Shown here: piece by piece, positions 12,432 through 26,812 of the stretch | Layout: the number at the start of each line of letters is the position of its first letter | Numbering within the stretch: the first letter of the stretch is position 1 | NCBI GenBank assembly: GCA_024803745.1 | Contig: JANJXV010000261.1 | Location: forward strand, 437,501-501,500 | Origin: Megascapheus bottae | Taxonomy: Eukaryota; Chordata; Mammalia; Rodentia; Geomyidae | Direction: 5' to 3' | DNA: 64,000 nt | Program-made: the position numbers and the translations under genes | The notes under the pieces: model-generated | Databases searched by the model: none | Seen by the model: only the letters and a program-made list of their open reading frames with translations | Told to the model about the DNA's origin: nothing

Positions 12432-15400
12432 CCTTACCCTTATCCTAACACTAACACTAAACCTAACCCTAACACTTACCCTTACCCTAACCCTAAACCT
12501 AAACCTAACCCTAACCCTTACCCTAACCCTAACCCTAACCCTAACCCTAACCTTTACCCTTATCCTAACACTAACCCTCACCCTAAACCTAACCCTAACA
12601 CTTACCCTTACACTAACCTAAACCTAACCCTAAACCTAACGCTTACCCTAATCATAACCCTAACCCTAACCCTAACCCTTACCCTTAACTTACCCCTAAC
12701 CCTAACCCTATCCCTTACCCTTACCCTAACGCTGACCCTAACCCTAACCTAACCCTAACCCTAACCCTAACCCTAACACATACCCTTACACTAACCCTTA
12801 CCCTAACCCTAACCCTAACCCAAATCATAACCCTAACCCTAACCCTAATCCTAACCCTAAACCCTTACCCTTACCCAATCCCTAACCCTAAACTTAACCC
12901 CAACCCTAAACCTAACGTTAACCCTAACCATAAACCTAACCCTAACCCTTACCTACCCCTAACCCTTACCCTTATCCTAATCCTAACCCTAAACTTAACC
13001 CCAACCCTAAACCTAACGCTAACCCTAACCCTAAACCTAACCGTAACCCTAACCTTACCCTTACCCAAAACCTAAACCTAACACTTACCCTAAACCTAAC
13101 CCTAAACCTAACACTTACCCTTACCCTAACCCTAACCCTAACCTTAACCCCAAACCTAAACCTAAACCTAACCCTTACCCTAACACTTACCCTAACCCTA
13201 ACCCTAAGCCTAACACTTACCCTTACCTTAACCCTAACCCTAACCTTAACCCCAAACCTAAACCTAAACCTAACCCTTACCCTAATACTTACCCTAACCC
13301 TAACCCTAACCCTTACCCTAACACTTCCCATACCCTAACACGAACCCTAACCCTAACCTTAACCCTAACCCTAACACTTCCCCATACCCTAACACGAACC
13401 CTAACCCTAAACCTATCCCTAACCCTAACCCTAGCCCTAACCCTTACCCTTATCATAAACCTAACCCTAAACCTAACCCTAACCCTAACCTTAAAGCTAA
13501 CCCTAACACTATCCCTAACCGTAACCCTAACTCTTACCCTTATGCTAACACTAACCCTATCCCTAACACTAACACTTACCCTTACCCTAAGACAAAACCT
13601 AAACCTAACACTAACCCTTACCCTAACACTTACCCTAACCCTAACCGTAAGCCTAACACTTACCCTTACCCTAACACTAACCCTAACCCTTAACCATAAC
13701 CCTTACCCTAACCATAACCCTAATCCTAAACCTAACCCTTACCCTTACCTTAACCGTAATCCTAACCCTAACCCTAACCCTAAAACTAACCCTAACCCTT
13801 AACCTTACCCTTACCCTAACCTTAACCCTAAACCTAACCCTAACCCTTACCCTTACCCTAACCCTAACCCTAACCTTAACCCTAACCCTAACCCAAACAC
13901 TAACCCTAACCTTAACCCTAACCCTTATTCATACCCTAACCCTAACCATAACCTTAAACCTAAACCTAACCCAAACCCAAAACCTAACCCTTACCCTTAA
14001 CCTAACCCTAACTCTAAACCTAACCGTAAACCTTACCATTACCCTAACCCTAACCCTAACCCTTCCCTTACCCAAACCATAACCCTAACCCTTACCGTAA
14101 ACCTAAACCTAAACCTAACCCTAACCCTTACCCTAACCCTATCCCTCCGCTAACCCTAACCCTAACCATTAACGATACCCTAACCCTAACCCTCATCTTA
14201 ACCCTAAATCTAACCCTAATCCTAACCCTTACCCGTACCCTAACCCAAACTCTAACCTTAACCCTTACCCTTACCCTCACCCTAACCCTAACCTTAATGC
14301 TAACCATAACTCTAACCCTTAACCTAACCCTAACCCTAACCCTAAACCTTACCCTAACCCTAACACTAACCCTAACCCTTACCCTTTTCCTGAACCTAAC
14401 ACTAACCCTAACCCTTACACTTACCCTAACCCTAACCCTAAACCTAACCCTAACCCAAACCCTAACCCCAACCCTAACCCTAACCTTACCCTAACCCTAT
14501 CCCTAAACCTAACCATTACCCTTTCACTAACCCTAACCCTGAACCTAACAATAACCCTAACCCTAACACTTACCATTACCCTACCCCTAAACCTAAACCT
14601 ACCCCTAAACCTAACACTAATCCTAACCCCGATCCCTAACCCTAACCGTAACCCTAACACTTAACCTTACCCTAACCATAATCCTCACCCTTACCCTTAA
14701 CCTACCCTAACCGTAACCTTAACCCCAACCATAAACCTAACCCTAACCTTACCCTAACACTTACCCTAACCCTAACCCTAACCCTAACACTTAACCTAAC
14801 CCTAACCCTAACCCTAAGCCTAACCCTTACCCTAACCCTAACCCTAACCCTAACACTTACCCTTACCCTACCCTAACCCTATCCCTAAACCTAACCCTAA
14901 CCCTAACCTTAACCCTAACCCTAACCCTAACCCTTATCATTACCCTAACCCTAACCCTAAACCTAAACATAATCCTAATCCCTAACCCTAACTCTAACCC
15001 TTACCCTAACCCTTACCCTTATCCTAACCCTAACCCTAACCCTAATCCTAACACTTACCCTTACCCTTAACCTAACCCTTATCCTAACCCTAAGCTTAAC
15101 CCTAAACCTAACCCTTACCCTTATCCTAACACTAACCCTAAGCCTAAACCTTACCCTAAACCTAACCCTAACCCTAACACTTACCCTTACCCTACCCTAA
15201 CCCTAACCGCTAACCCTAACCCTTAACCTAACCCTATTCCTAACCATAACCCTTACCTTTACCCTAACCTTAAACCTAACTCTAACCCTAACCTTTACCC
15301 TAACCCTAACTCTAACCCAAACCCTAACCCTAATCCTAACACTTACCCTTACCCTAAACCTAACCCTAAACCTAATCCTTACCCTAAGCCTAACCCTAAC

Positions 15401-15864
15401 CCTTACCCTAACCCTAATCCTAACCCTAACCCCTAACCCTAACCCTTGACCTAACCCTAACCCTAACCATAACCCTTACCCTTAGCCTAGCCCTAAACCT
15501 AACTCTAACCCTAACCCTAACCCTTACACTAACGCTAACCCTAACCCTAAGCCTAAAACTAACCCTAACCCTTCCCCTTCCCCTAACCCGAACCTTAAAC
15601 TTAACACTAACCCTAACCCTAACCCTAACCCTTACCATTACCCTAACCATAACCCTAAACCTAACCCTAACCCTAACCCTAACCCTAACCCTAACTCTTA
15701 CACTTTTCCTAACCCTAACCCTAACGCTAACCGTAACCCTAACCCTTACCATAACCCTAACCTTAAACCTAACCCTAACCCTAACCTTAACGCTAACCCT
15801 AACATTATCCCTAACCCTCACCCTAACCCTAACCCCTAACCCTAACCCTAACCCTAACCATAAC
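12432..15864. repeat. Domain A, unit 3 (3,433 bp, two internal deletions)
   Basis: Third tandem copy. It follows unit 2 at a 3,474 offset until about 13690, then loses 11 bases (a run of CCCTAA replaced by CCCTTAACCATAA) and, near 14050, exactly 30 bases (five hexamers including TCCTAA and CTCTCA). After that the offset is 3,433. Scattered substitutions set it apart from unit 2, for example near 12687, 12876, 13470, 14034, 14391 and 14575, so it is more diverged than units 1 and 2 are from each other. The match to the unit start continues for about 24 bases past 15864 and then breaks, marking the end of the array. Confidence 0.88.
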
Positions 15865-18370
15865 CCTTACCCTTATCCTAACACTAACTCTATCCCTAAC
15901 CCTAACACTTACCCTTACCCTAACCCTAAACCTAACCCTCACCCTAAACCTAACCCTAACCCTAACCCTAACCCTTACCCTTATCCTAACACTAACCCTA
16001 ACCGAACCCTAACACTAACCTTAACACTTACCCTTACCCTAAACCTAAACCTAACCCTAAGCCTAACCCTTACCCTAACCATAAACCTAACCCTAACCCT
16101 AACCCTTACCCTTACCTTAACCCTAACCCTAACCCTTACACTAACCTTAACCCTAACCCTTAGCCTTATCCTAACCCTAACCCTAACCTTAAGCCCTACC
16201 CAAAACCTAACCCTAACCCTAACCCTAAACCTTACCCATACCCTAACCCTAACCCTAAACCTAACCCTAACCCTAACCTAACCCTAAACCTTACCCTAAC
16301 CCTAACCCTAATCCTAACCGTAACCCTTACCCTAACCCTAACCCTAACCCTAAACATAACCCTAACTCTAAACCTTACCCTTACCCGTACCCTAAACCTA
16401 ACCCTAATCCTAACCCCAACCCTTACCCTTACCCTAACCCTAACCCTAACCTTAGCCCTAACCCTAACCCTAACCAGCCGTAACCTTAAACCTTACTCTT
16501 ATCCTTACCCTAACCCTAAACCTAACCCTTACCCTAACCTTAACCCTAACCCTAACCCTTACCCTTTCCCAAACCCTAACCCTAACCCTAACACTTAACC
16601 TAAGCATAACTCTAACCCTTATCCTAAACCTAACCCTAACCCTACCCTAACATTCAACGTTACCCTAACGCTAAACCTAACCCTAACATTCAACCTTACC
16701 CTAACAATAAACCTAACATTATCCCTAACCATAACCCTAACCCTAACACATACCCTTACCCTAACCCTAACCCTAACCCTAACCCTAACCTTAACCCTAA
16801 CCCTAAACCTAACATTTACACTTAACCTAACCCGAACCCTAAACCTAACACTAACCCTAACCCTAACCCTTACCATTACCCTAACCACAACCCTAACCCT
16901 AACCCTAAGCCCTAACCATAACCCTAACCCTAACACTTACACTTTTCCTAACCCTAACCCTAACCCTAACCCTAACCCTTACCCTTAGCCTAACCCTAAC
17001 CCTAAACCTATCCCTAACCCTAAATCTAACCTTAACCCTAACCCTAACCCTATGCCTAACACTTACCCTGACCCTAACCCTAAACCTAACACTAACCCTA
17101 ACCCTAAACCTAACCCTTACCCTCACCCTAACACTAACCCTAAACCTAACCCTAACCCCAACCCTAACCACTAACCCTAACCTTAACACAAACCCTAAGC
17201 CTTACCCTTATCCTAACACTAACCCTAAACCTAACCCTAACATTACCCTTACATTAACCCTAAACCTAAACCTAACCCTAACCCTTACCCTAACCCTAAC
17301 CCTAACCCTAACCCTAACCTTTACCCTTATCCTAACACTAACCCTCACCCTAAACCTAACCCTAACACTTACTCTTACAGTAAACCTATACCTAACCCTA
17401 CACCTAAAGCTTACCCTAACCCTAACCCTAACCCTAACCCTAACCCTTACCCTTAACTTACCACTAACCCTAACCCTATCCCTTACCCTTACCCTAACGC
17501 TGACCCTAACCCTAACCTAACCCTAACCCTAACCCTAACACATACCCTTACACTAACCCTTACCCTAACCCTAACCGTAACCCTAATCATAACCCTAAAC
17601 CTAACCCTAAACCCTTACCCTTAACCTAACTCTAACCTTAAACTTAAACCCAACCCTAAACCTAACGCTAACCCTAACCCTAAACCTAACCCAAACCCTT
17701 ACCTACCCCTAACCCTTACCCTTACCCTAACCCTAACCCTAAACTTAACCCCAACCCTAAACCTAACGCTAACCCTAACCCTAAACCTAACCGTAACCCT
17801 AACCTTACCCTTACCCTAACCCTAAACCTAACACTTACCCTAACCCTTAAGCCCATCCCAAAACCTAACCCTAATCCTAACCCTAAACCTTACCCTTACC
17901 TTAACCCTAATCCTAACCCTAACTCTTATCCTAACCCTAACCCTAACCATAAACATAACCCTAACTCTAAACCTTACCCTTACCCGTACCCTAAACCTAA
18001 CCCTAATCCTAACCCCAACCCTTACCATTACCCTAACCCTAACCCTAACCTTAGCCCTAACCCTAACCCTAACCAGCCGTAACCATAAACCTTACTCTTA
18101 TCCTTACCCTAACCCTAAACCTAACCCTAACCCTTACCCTAACCTTAACCCTAACCCTAACCCTTACCCTTTCCCAAACCCTAACACTAACCCTAACACT
18201 TAACCTAACCATAACCCTAACCCTTATCCTAAACCTAACCCTAACCCTAACCCTAACCCTAACCCTAACATTCAACCTTACCCTAAGGCTAAACCTAACA
18301 TTATCCCTAACCCTAACCCTAACCCTAACACATACCCTTACCCTAACCCTAACCCTAACCCTAACCCTGA
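15865..18370. repeat. Inter-domain segment with a diverged ~1.6 kb repeat
   Basis: This stretch links domains A and B. Its main structure is a direct repeat with a period near 1,600 bases: the rare CCAGCCGTAACC marker ends its CCG at 16480 and 18079 (1,599 apart), CCCGTACC recurs at 16384 and 17983 (1,599), and CCTTAACAC recurs at 17181 and 18792 (1,611). The second copy runs on into domain B unit 1. Bases 17190-17850 also resemble the start of domain A unit 1, including the CGCTGACC and CTACCCCTAACCC markers, which links the two domains. No gene is present. Confidence 0.7.
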
Positions 18371-20072
18371 CCCTTACCCTAACCCTAACCCTAACCCTAA
18401 CCCTCACCCTAACATTAACCCTAACCCTAAACCTAACCCTTACACTTAACCTAACCCGAACCCTAAACCTAACACTAACCCTAACCCTAACCCTTAGCAT
18501 TACCCTAACCACAACCCAACCCTAACCCTAACCCTAACCCCTAACCCTAACCCTAACCCCAACCCTTACACTTTTCCTAACCCTAACCCTAACACTAACC
18601 ATTACCCAAACCCTTACCCTTAGCCTAACCCTAACCCTAAACCTAACCTTAAGCCTAACCCTAACCCTATCCCTAACCCTTACCCTGACCCTAACCCTAA
18701 ACCTAACACTAACCCTAACCCTAACCCTTACCCTCACCCTAACACTAACCCTAAACCTAACCCTAACTCCAACCCTAACCCCTAACCCTAACCTTAACAC
18801 TAAGCCTAAGCGTTACCCTTATCCTAACACTAACCCTAAACCTAACCCTAACACTTACCCTTACCCTAACCCTTGACCTAAACCTAACCCTAACCCTTAC
18901 CCTAACCCTAACCCTAACCCTAACCTTTACCCTTATCCTAACACTAACCCTCACCCTAAACCTAACCCTAACACTTACCCTTACACTAAACCTAAACCTA
19001 ACCCTACACCTAACGCTTACCCTAACCATAATCCTAACCCTAACCCTTACCCTTACCTTACCCCTAACCCTAACCCTATCCCTTACACTTACCCTAACGC
19101 TGACCCTAATCCTAACCTAACCCTAACCCTAACCCTAACACATACCCTTACACTAACCCTTACCCTAACCCTAACCGTAACCCTAATCATAACCCTAACC
19201 CTTACCCTAACCCTAACCCTAAACCCTTACCCTTACCCTAACCCTAACCCTAAACTTAACCCCAAACCTAAACCTAACGCTAACCCTAACCCTAAACATA
19301 ACCCTAACCCTTACCTACACCTAACCCTTACCCTTACCCTAACCCTAACCCTAAACTTAACCCCAAACCTAAACCTAATGCTAACCCTAACCCTAAACCT
19401 AACCGTAACCCTAACCTTACCCTTACCCTAACCGTAAACCTAACACTTACCCTAACCCTAACCCTAACCCTAACACTTACCCTTTCCCTAACCCTAACCC
19501 TAACCCTAAACCTTACCCTAACCCTAACCCTAAACCTAACCCTTACCCTTTCCCTAACCCTAACCCTTAACCTAACCTTAACCCTAACCCTAACCCTAAA
19601 CCTAAACCTAACCCTAACCCTAACCCTAACACTTACCCTTTCCCTAACCCTAACCCTAACCCTAACCCTTAACCTAACCTTAATCCTAACCCTTACCCTA
19701 AACCAACCCTAACCCTAATCCTTAACATAACCCTAACCCTAACCATAACCCTTACCCTTACCCTACCCCTAAACCTAACTCTAACTCTAACCCAAACCCT
19801 AACACTAACCCTAACCCTTACCCTAACCCTAACCCTAACTCTTACCCTAAAACTTCCCCATACCCTAACACGAACCCTAACCCTAACCTTAACCCTAACC
19901 CTAACCCTAACCCTAACCCTAACTCTTACACTTTTCCTAACCCTAAACCTAACGCTAACCCTAACATTATCCCTAAACCTAACCCTAACCCTAACCCCTA
20001 ACCCTAACCCTAACCCTAACCCTAACCCTTAACCTTATCCTAACACTAACTCTATCCCTAACCCTAACACTT

Positions 20073-20103
<31 letters not shown>

Positions 20104-22588
20104 CCCTAACACTTAACCTAACCATAACCCTAACCCTTATCCTAAACCGAACCCTAACCCTTACCCTAAACCTAACATTCAAACTTACCCTAACGCTAAA
20201 CCTAACCCTAACATTCAACCTTACCCTAACGCTAAACCTAACATTATCCCTAACCCTAACCCTAACCCTAACACATACCCTTACCGTAACCCTAACCCTA
20301 ACCGTAACCCTAATCCTAACCCATACCGTTACCCTAACCCTAACCCTAAGCCTAACCCTAACCCCAACCCTAACCCTTGCCGTAACCCTAACCCTAATCC
20401 TAACCCTAAGCATTACACTTATCCTAACCCTAACCCTAAACCTAAACCTAACCCTAACCCTAAACTTAAACCTAACCCTTGCCCTTACCCTAACCCTAAC
20501 CCTAACCCTAAACCTAAACCTAACCCTAACCATAACCCTAACCCATACTCTTACCCTTACCCAAACCCTAACCCTAAACCTAACCCTAACCCTTACCCTT
20601 ACCCTCACCCTAACCCTAAACTTAAATCTAACCCTAACCCTAACCCTAACCTTAACCCTAACCCTTATCCAAAAGCTAAAGGTAACCCTAACCCTAACCC
20701 TAAACCTAAGCCTAAACCTAACCTTAACCATAACCGTTATCCTTACACTATCCCTAACCATAACCCTAAACCTAACCCTTACCCTTACCCTAACCCTTAC
20801 CCTAAACCTAACCCTAATCCTTACCCTTAACCTAACAATAACCCTAACCCTAACTCTTACCCTTACCCTAACCCTAAGCCTTTCCCTTACCCTAACCACA
20901 ACCCTAAAACTAACCCTAAACCTAACCCTAACCCTAACACCTAACTCTAACCCTAACCCTAACCCTAACCCTTACCCTAACTGTAATCCTAACCCTAACC
21001 CTATCCCTAACACTTACCCTAACCCTAACCCTAACCATTACCCTTACCCTAACACTAACCCTAAACTTAACGCCAACCCTAAACCTAACCCTAAGCCTAA
21101 CCATTACCCTAACACTTACCCTAAACCTAACCCTAATCCTTACCCTTAACCTAACAATAACCCTAACCCTAACTCTTACCCTTACCCTAACCCTAACCCT
21201 TTCCCTAACCCTAACCCTAACCCTAACACTTACCCTAACCCTAACCCTGGACCTAACCCTAACCCTAACCCTTACCCTTACCCTAACCCTAACCCTAACC
21301 TTAATCCTAACTCTAACCATAACATTAACCCTTACCCTTACCCTAACACAAACTCTAACCCTAACCCTTACCCTTACCCTAAACCTAACCCTAAACTTAA
21401 TGCTAACCCTAACCCTCACCCTTAACCTAACCCTAATCCTAACTCAAAACCTTACCCTAACACTAACCCTAACCCTAATCCTAACCCTTACCCTTTCCCT
21501 AAACCTAACCCTAACCCTAACCCTTACCCTAAACCTAAACCTAACCCTAACCCTAACCCTTACCCTTACCCTAACCCTAACCGTAACCGTAACCCTAAAT
21601 CTTACCATTACTCTAAACCTAACCCTAACCCGTACCCTAAACCTAACACAAACCCTAACCCTAACCTTTACCGTTACCTTAACCCTAACCCTAAACCTAA
21701 CACTTAACCTTACCCTAACGGTAACCCTAACCCTAACCCTAAGCACAACCCTAACCCTAAACCTAACACATACCCTTACCCTAACCCTAAACCTAAACCT
21801 ACCCCTAAACCTAACACTAACCCTAACCCCGATCCCTAACCCTAACCGTAACCCTAACACTTACCCTTACCGTAACCATAACCCTAACCCTAACCCTTAC
21901 TCTTAACCTACCTTAACCCTAACCTTAACCCCAACCCTAAACCTAACCCTAACCTTACCATAACACTTACCCTAACCCTAACCCTAACACTTAACCTAAC
22001 CCTAACCCTAACCCTAAGCCTAACCCTTACCCTAACCCTAACCCTAACCCTAACACTTACCCTTACCCTACACTAAGCCTAAACCTAAACCTAACCCTAA
22101 CCGTAACCTTAACTGTAACCCTAAACCTAACCCTAACACTAACCCTAACCCCTACCCTAACCCTAACCCTAACCCTTACCCTTACCCTAACCCTAACCAT
22201 AACCTTAACGCAACCCTACACCTAACCCTAACCCTAACCCTTACCCTTACCCTAACCCTAGAGCTAAACCTAACCCTAACCCTGAACCTAACCCTTTCCC
22301 TAACCCTAATGCTAATCCTAACCCTAACCCTTACCCTTACCGTACCCTAACCCTAAACCTAACCCTAATTCTAACCCTAACCCTAAACCTACACCTAACC
22401 CTTACCCTTAACCTAACCCTAACCCTAACCCTAAACCTAACCCTAAACCTAAACCTAACCCTTACCCTTACCCTAACCCTAACCCTACCCTAACCCATAA
22501 ACCAACCCTAATCCTAACCCTAACCCTAACCCTTACCCTTACCCTAACCCTAACCCTAACCGTTACCCTTACCCTAACCCTAACCTAA
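18371..22588. repeat. Domain B, unit 1 (4,218 bp)
   Basis: First of two tandem units. The left edge is set by where the match to 22589 onward begins, at CCCTTACCC near 18371. Landmarks are CACTTTTCC at about 18568 and 19928, TTCCCCATACC at about 19853, an AAAGCTAAAGG-like G-containing spot near 20674, a rare CTGGACC near 21248, and CCTAGAGCTAAACC at about 22258. 4,218 bases is 703 hexamers. In the parts I compared it is identical to unit 2 apart from one hexamer. Confidence 0.9.
20800..21185. repeat. ~319 bp-spaced short repeat inside domain B unit 1
   Basis: The ordered string AATCCTTACCCTTAACC, then AACAATAACCC, then AACTCTTACCC occurs at about 20814 and again at about 21133, with the AACAATA anchors 319 bases apart. 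The same pair is copied in unit 2 near 25032 and 25351. It is a smaller, older duplication embedded in the larger unit. Confidence 0.5.
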
Positions 22589-24290
22589 CCCTTACCCTAA
22601 CCCTAACCCTAACCCTAACCCTCACCCTAACATTAACCCTAACCCTAAACCTAACCCTTACACTTAACCTAACCCGAACCCTAAACCTAACACTAACCCT
22701 AACCCTAACCCTTAGCATTACCCTAACCACAACCCAACCCTAACCCTAACCCTAACCCCTAACCCTAACCCTAACCCCAACCCTTACACTTTTCCTAACC
22801 CTAACCCTAACACTAACCATTACCCAAACCCTTACCCTTAGCCTAACCCTAACCCTAAACCTAACCTTAAGCCTAACCCTAACCCTATCCCTAACCCTTA
22901 CCCTGACCCTAACCCTAAACCTAACACTAACCCTAACCCTAACCCTTACCCTCACCCTAACACTAACCCTAAACCTAACCCTAACTCCAACCCTAACCCC
23001 TAACCCTAACCTTAACACTAAGCCTAAGCGTTACCCTTATCCTAACACTAACCCTAAACCTAACCCTAACACTTACCCTTACCCTAACCCTTGACCTAAA
23101 CCTAACCCTAACCCTTACCCTAACCCTAACCCTAACCCTAACCTTTACCCTTATCCTAACACTAACCCTCACCCTAAACCTAACCCTAACACTTACCCTT
23201 ACACTAAACCTAAACCTAACCCTACACCTAACGCTTACCCTAACCATAATCCTAACCCTAACCCTTACCCTTACCTTACCCCTAACCCTAACCCTATCCC
23301 TTACACTTACCCTAACGCTGACCCTAATCCTAACCTAACCCTAACCCTAACCCTAACACATACCCTTACACTAACCCTTACCCTAACCCTAACCGTAACC
23401 CTAATCATAACCCTAACCCTTACCCTAACCCTAACCCTAAACCCTTACCCTTACCCTAACCCTAACCCTAAACTTAACCCCAAACCTAAACCTAACGCTA
23501 ACCCTAACCCTAAACATAACCCTAACCCTTACCTACACCTAACCCTTACCCTTACCCTAACCCTAACCCTAAACTTAACCCCAAACCTAAACCTAATGCT
23601 AACCCTAACCCTAAACCTAACCGTAACCCTAACCTTACCCTTACCCTAACCGTAAACCTAACACTTACCCTAACCCTAACCCTAACCCTAACACTTACCC
23701 TTTCCCTAACCCTAACCCTAACCCTAAACCTTACCCTAACCCTAACCCTAAACCTAACCCTTACCCTTTCCCTAACCCTAACCCTTAACCTAACCTTAAC
23801 CCTAACCCTAACCCTAAACCTAAACCTAACCCTAACCCTAACCCTAACACTTACCCTTTCCCTAACCCTAACCCTAACCCTAACCCTTAACCTAACCTTA
23901 ATCCTAACCCTTACCCTAAACCAACCCTAACCCTAATCCTTAACATAACCCTAACCCTAACCATAACCCTTACCCTTACCCTACCCCTAAACCTAACTCT
24001 AACTCTAACCCAAACCCTAACACTAACCCTAACCCTTACCCTAACCCTAACCCTAACTCTTACCCTAAAACTTCCCCATACCCTAACACGAACCCTAACC
24101 CTAACCTTAACCCTAACCCTAACCCTAACCCTAACCCTAACTCTTACACTTTTCCTAACCCTAAACCTAACGCTAACCCTAACATTATCCCTAAACCTAA
24201 CCCTAACCCTAACCCCTAACCCTAACCCTAACCCTAACCCTAACCCTTAACCTTATCCTAACACTAACTCTATCCCTAACCCTAACACTT

Positions 24291-24321
<31 letters not shown>

Positions 24322-26812
24322 CCCTAACACTTAACCTAACCATAACCCTAACCCTTATCCTAAACCGAACCCTAACCCTTACCCTAAACCTAACATTCAA
24401 ACTTACCCTAACGCTAAACCTAACCCTAACATTCAACCTTACCCTAACGCTAAACCTAACATTATCCCTAACCCTAACCCTAACCCTAACACATACCCTT
24501 ACCGTAACCCTAACCCTAACCGTAACCCTAATCCTAACCCATACCGTTACCCTAACCCTAACCCTAAGCCTAACCCTAACCCCAACCCTAACCCTTGCCG
24601 TAACCCTAACCCTAATCCTAACCCTAAGCATTACACTTATCCTAACCCTAACCCTAAACCTAAACCTAACCCTAACCCTAAACTTAAACCTAACCCTTGC
24701 CCTTACCCTAACCCTAACCCTAACCCTAAACCTAAACCTAACCCTAACCATAACCCTAACCCATACTCTTACCCTTACCCAAACCCTAACCCTAAACCTA
24801 ACCCTAACCCTTACCCTTACCCTCACCCTAACCCTAAACTTAAATCTAACCCTAACCCTAACCCTAACCTTAACCCTAACCCTTATCCAAAAGCTAAAGG
24901 TAACCCTAACCCTAACCCTAAACCTAAGCCTAAACCTAACCTTAACCATAACCGTTATCCTTACACTATCCCTAACCATAACCCTAAACCTAACCCTTAC
25001 CCTTACCCTAACCCTTACCCTAAACCTAACCCTAATCCTTACCCTTAACCTAACAATAACCCTAACCCTAACTCTTACCCTTACCCTAACCCTAAGCCTT
25101 TCCCTTACCCTAACCACAACCCTAAAACTAACCCTAAACCTAACCCTAACCCTAACACCTAACTCTAACCCTAACCCTAACCCTAACCCTTACCCTAACT
25201 GTAATCCTAACCCTAACCCTATCCCTAACACTTACCCTAACCCTAACCCTAACCATTACCCTTACCCTAACACTAACCCTAAACTTAACGCCAACCCTAA
25301 ACCTAACCCTAAGCCTAACCATTACCCTAACACTTACCCTAAACCTAACCCTAATCCTTACCCTTAACCTAACAATAACCCTAACCCTAACTCTTACCCT
25401 TACCCTAACCCTAACCCTTTCCCTAACCCTAACCCTAACCCTAACACTTACCCTAACCCTAACCCTGGACCTAACCCTAACCCTAACCCTTACCCTTACC
25501 CTAACCCTAACCCTAACCTTAATCCTAACTCTAACCATAACATTAACCCTTACCCTTACCCTAACACAAACTCTAACCCTAACCCTTACCCTTACCCTAA
25601 ACCTAACCCTAAACTTAATGCTAACCCTAACCCTCACCCTTAACCTAACCCTAATCCTAACTCAAAACCTTACCCTAACACTAACCCTAACCCTAATCCT
25701 AACCCTTACCCTTTCCCTAAACCTAACCCTAACCCTAACCCTTACCCTAAACCTAAACCTAACCCTAACCCTAACCCTTACCCTTACCCTAACCCTAACC
25801 GTAACCGTAACCCTAAATCTTACCATTACTCTAAACCTAACCCTAACCCGTACCCTAAACCTAACACAAACCCTAACCCTAACCTTTACCGTTACCTTAA
25901 CCCTAACCCTAAACCTAACACTTAACCTTACCCTAACGGTAACCCTAACCCTAACCCTAAGCACAACCCTAACCCTAAACCTAACACATACCCTTACCCT
26001 AACCCTAAACCTAAACCTACCCCTAAACCTAACACTAACCCTAACCCCGATCCCTAACCCTAACCGTAACCCTAACACTTACCCTTACCGTAACCATAAC
26101 CCTAACCCTAACCCTTACTCTTAACCTACCTTAACCCTAACCTTAACCCCAACCCTAAACCTAACCCTAACCTTACCATAACACTTACCCTAACCCTAAC
26201 CCTAACACTTAACCTAACCCTAACCCTAACCCTAAGCCTAACCCTTACCCTAACCCTAACCCTAACCCTAACACTTACCCTTACCCTACACTAAGCCTAA
26301 ACCTAAACCTAACCCTAACCGTAACCTTAACTGTAACCCTAAACCTAACCCTAACACTAACCCTAACCCCTACCCTAACCCTAACCCTAACCCTAACCCT
26401 TACCCTTACCCTAACCCTAACCATAACCTTAACGCAACCCTACACCTAACCCTAACCCTAACCCTTACCCTTACCCTAACCCTAGAGCTAAACCTAACCC
26501 TAACCCTGAACCTAACCCTTTCCCTAACCCTAATGCTAATCCTAACCCTAACCCTTACCCTTACCGTACCCTAACCCTAAACCTAACCCTAATTCTAACC
26601 CTAACCCTAAACCTACACCTAACCCTTACCCTTAACCTAACCCTAACCCTAACCCTAAACCTAACCCTAAACCTAAACCTAACCCTTACCCTTACCCTAA
26701 CCCTAACCCTACCCTAACCCATAAACCAACCCTAATCCTAACCCTAACCCTAACCCTTACCCTTACCCTAACCCTAACCCTAACCGTTACCCTTACCCTA
26801 ACCCTAACCTAA
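22589..26812. repeat. Domain B, unit 2 (4,224 bp)
   Basis: Tandem copy of unit 1. The offset is 4,218 at every landmark up to about 26370, then 4,224 (GAGCTAAACC at 22261 and 26485, CGTTACCC at 22561 and 26785). The six-base change is one extra CCCTAA in a run near 26378, the only difference I noticed. Such identity in sequence that is otherwise so mutated means the duplication is recent or is kept uniform by gene conversion. Its last 500 bases recur at the starts of later domain C copies. Confidence 0.9.

Noticed and set aside
20680..20700. G-containing AAAGCTAAAGG near 20674-20700 as a regulatory site
   Set aside because: It is a cluster of point variants copied identically in B unit 2 near 24893. 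Nothing around it suggests a promoter or a gene.
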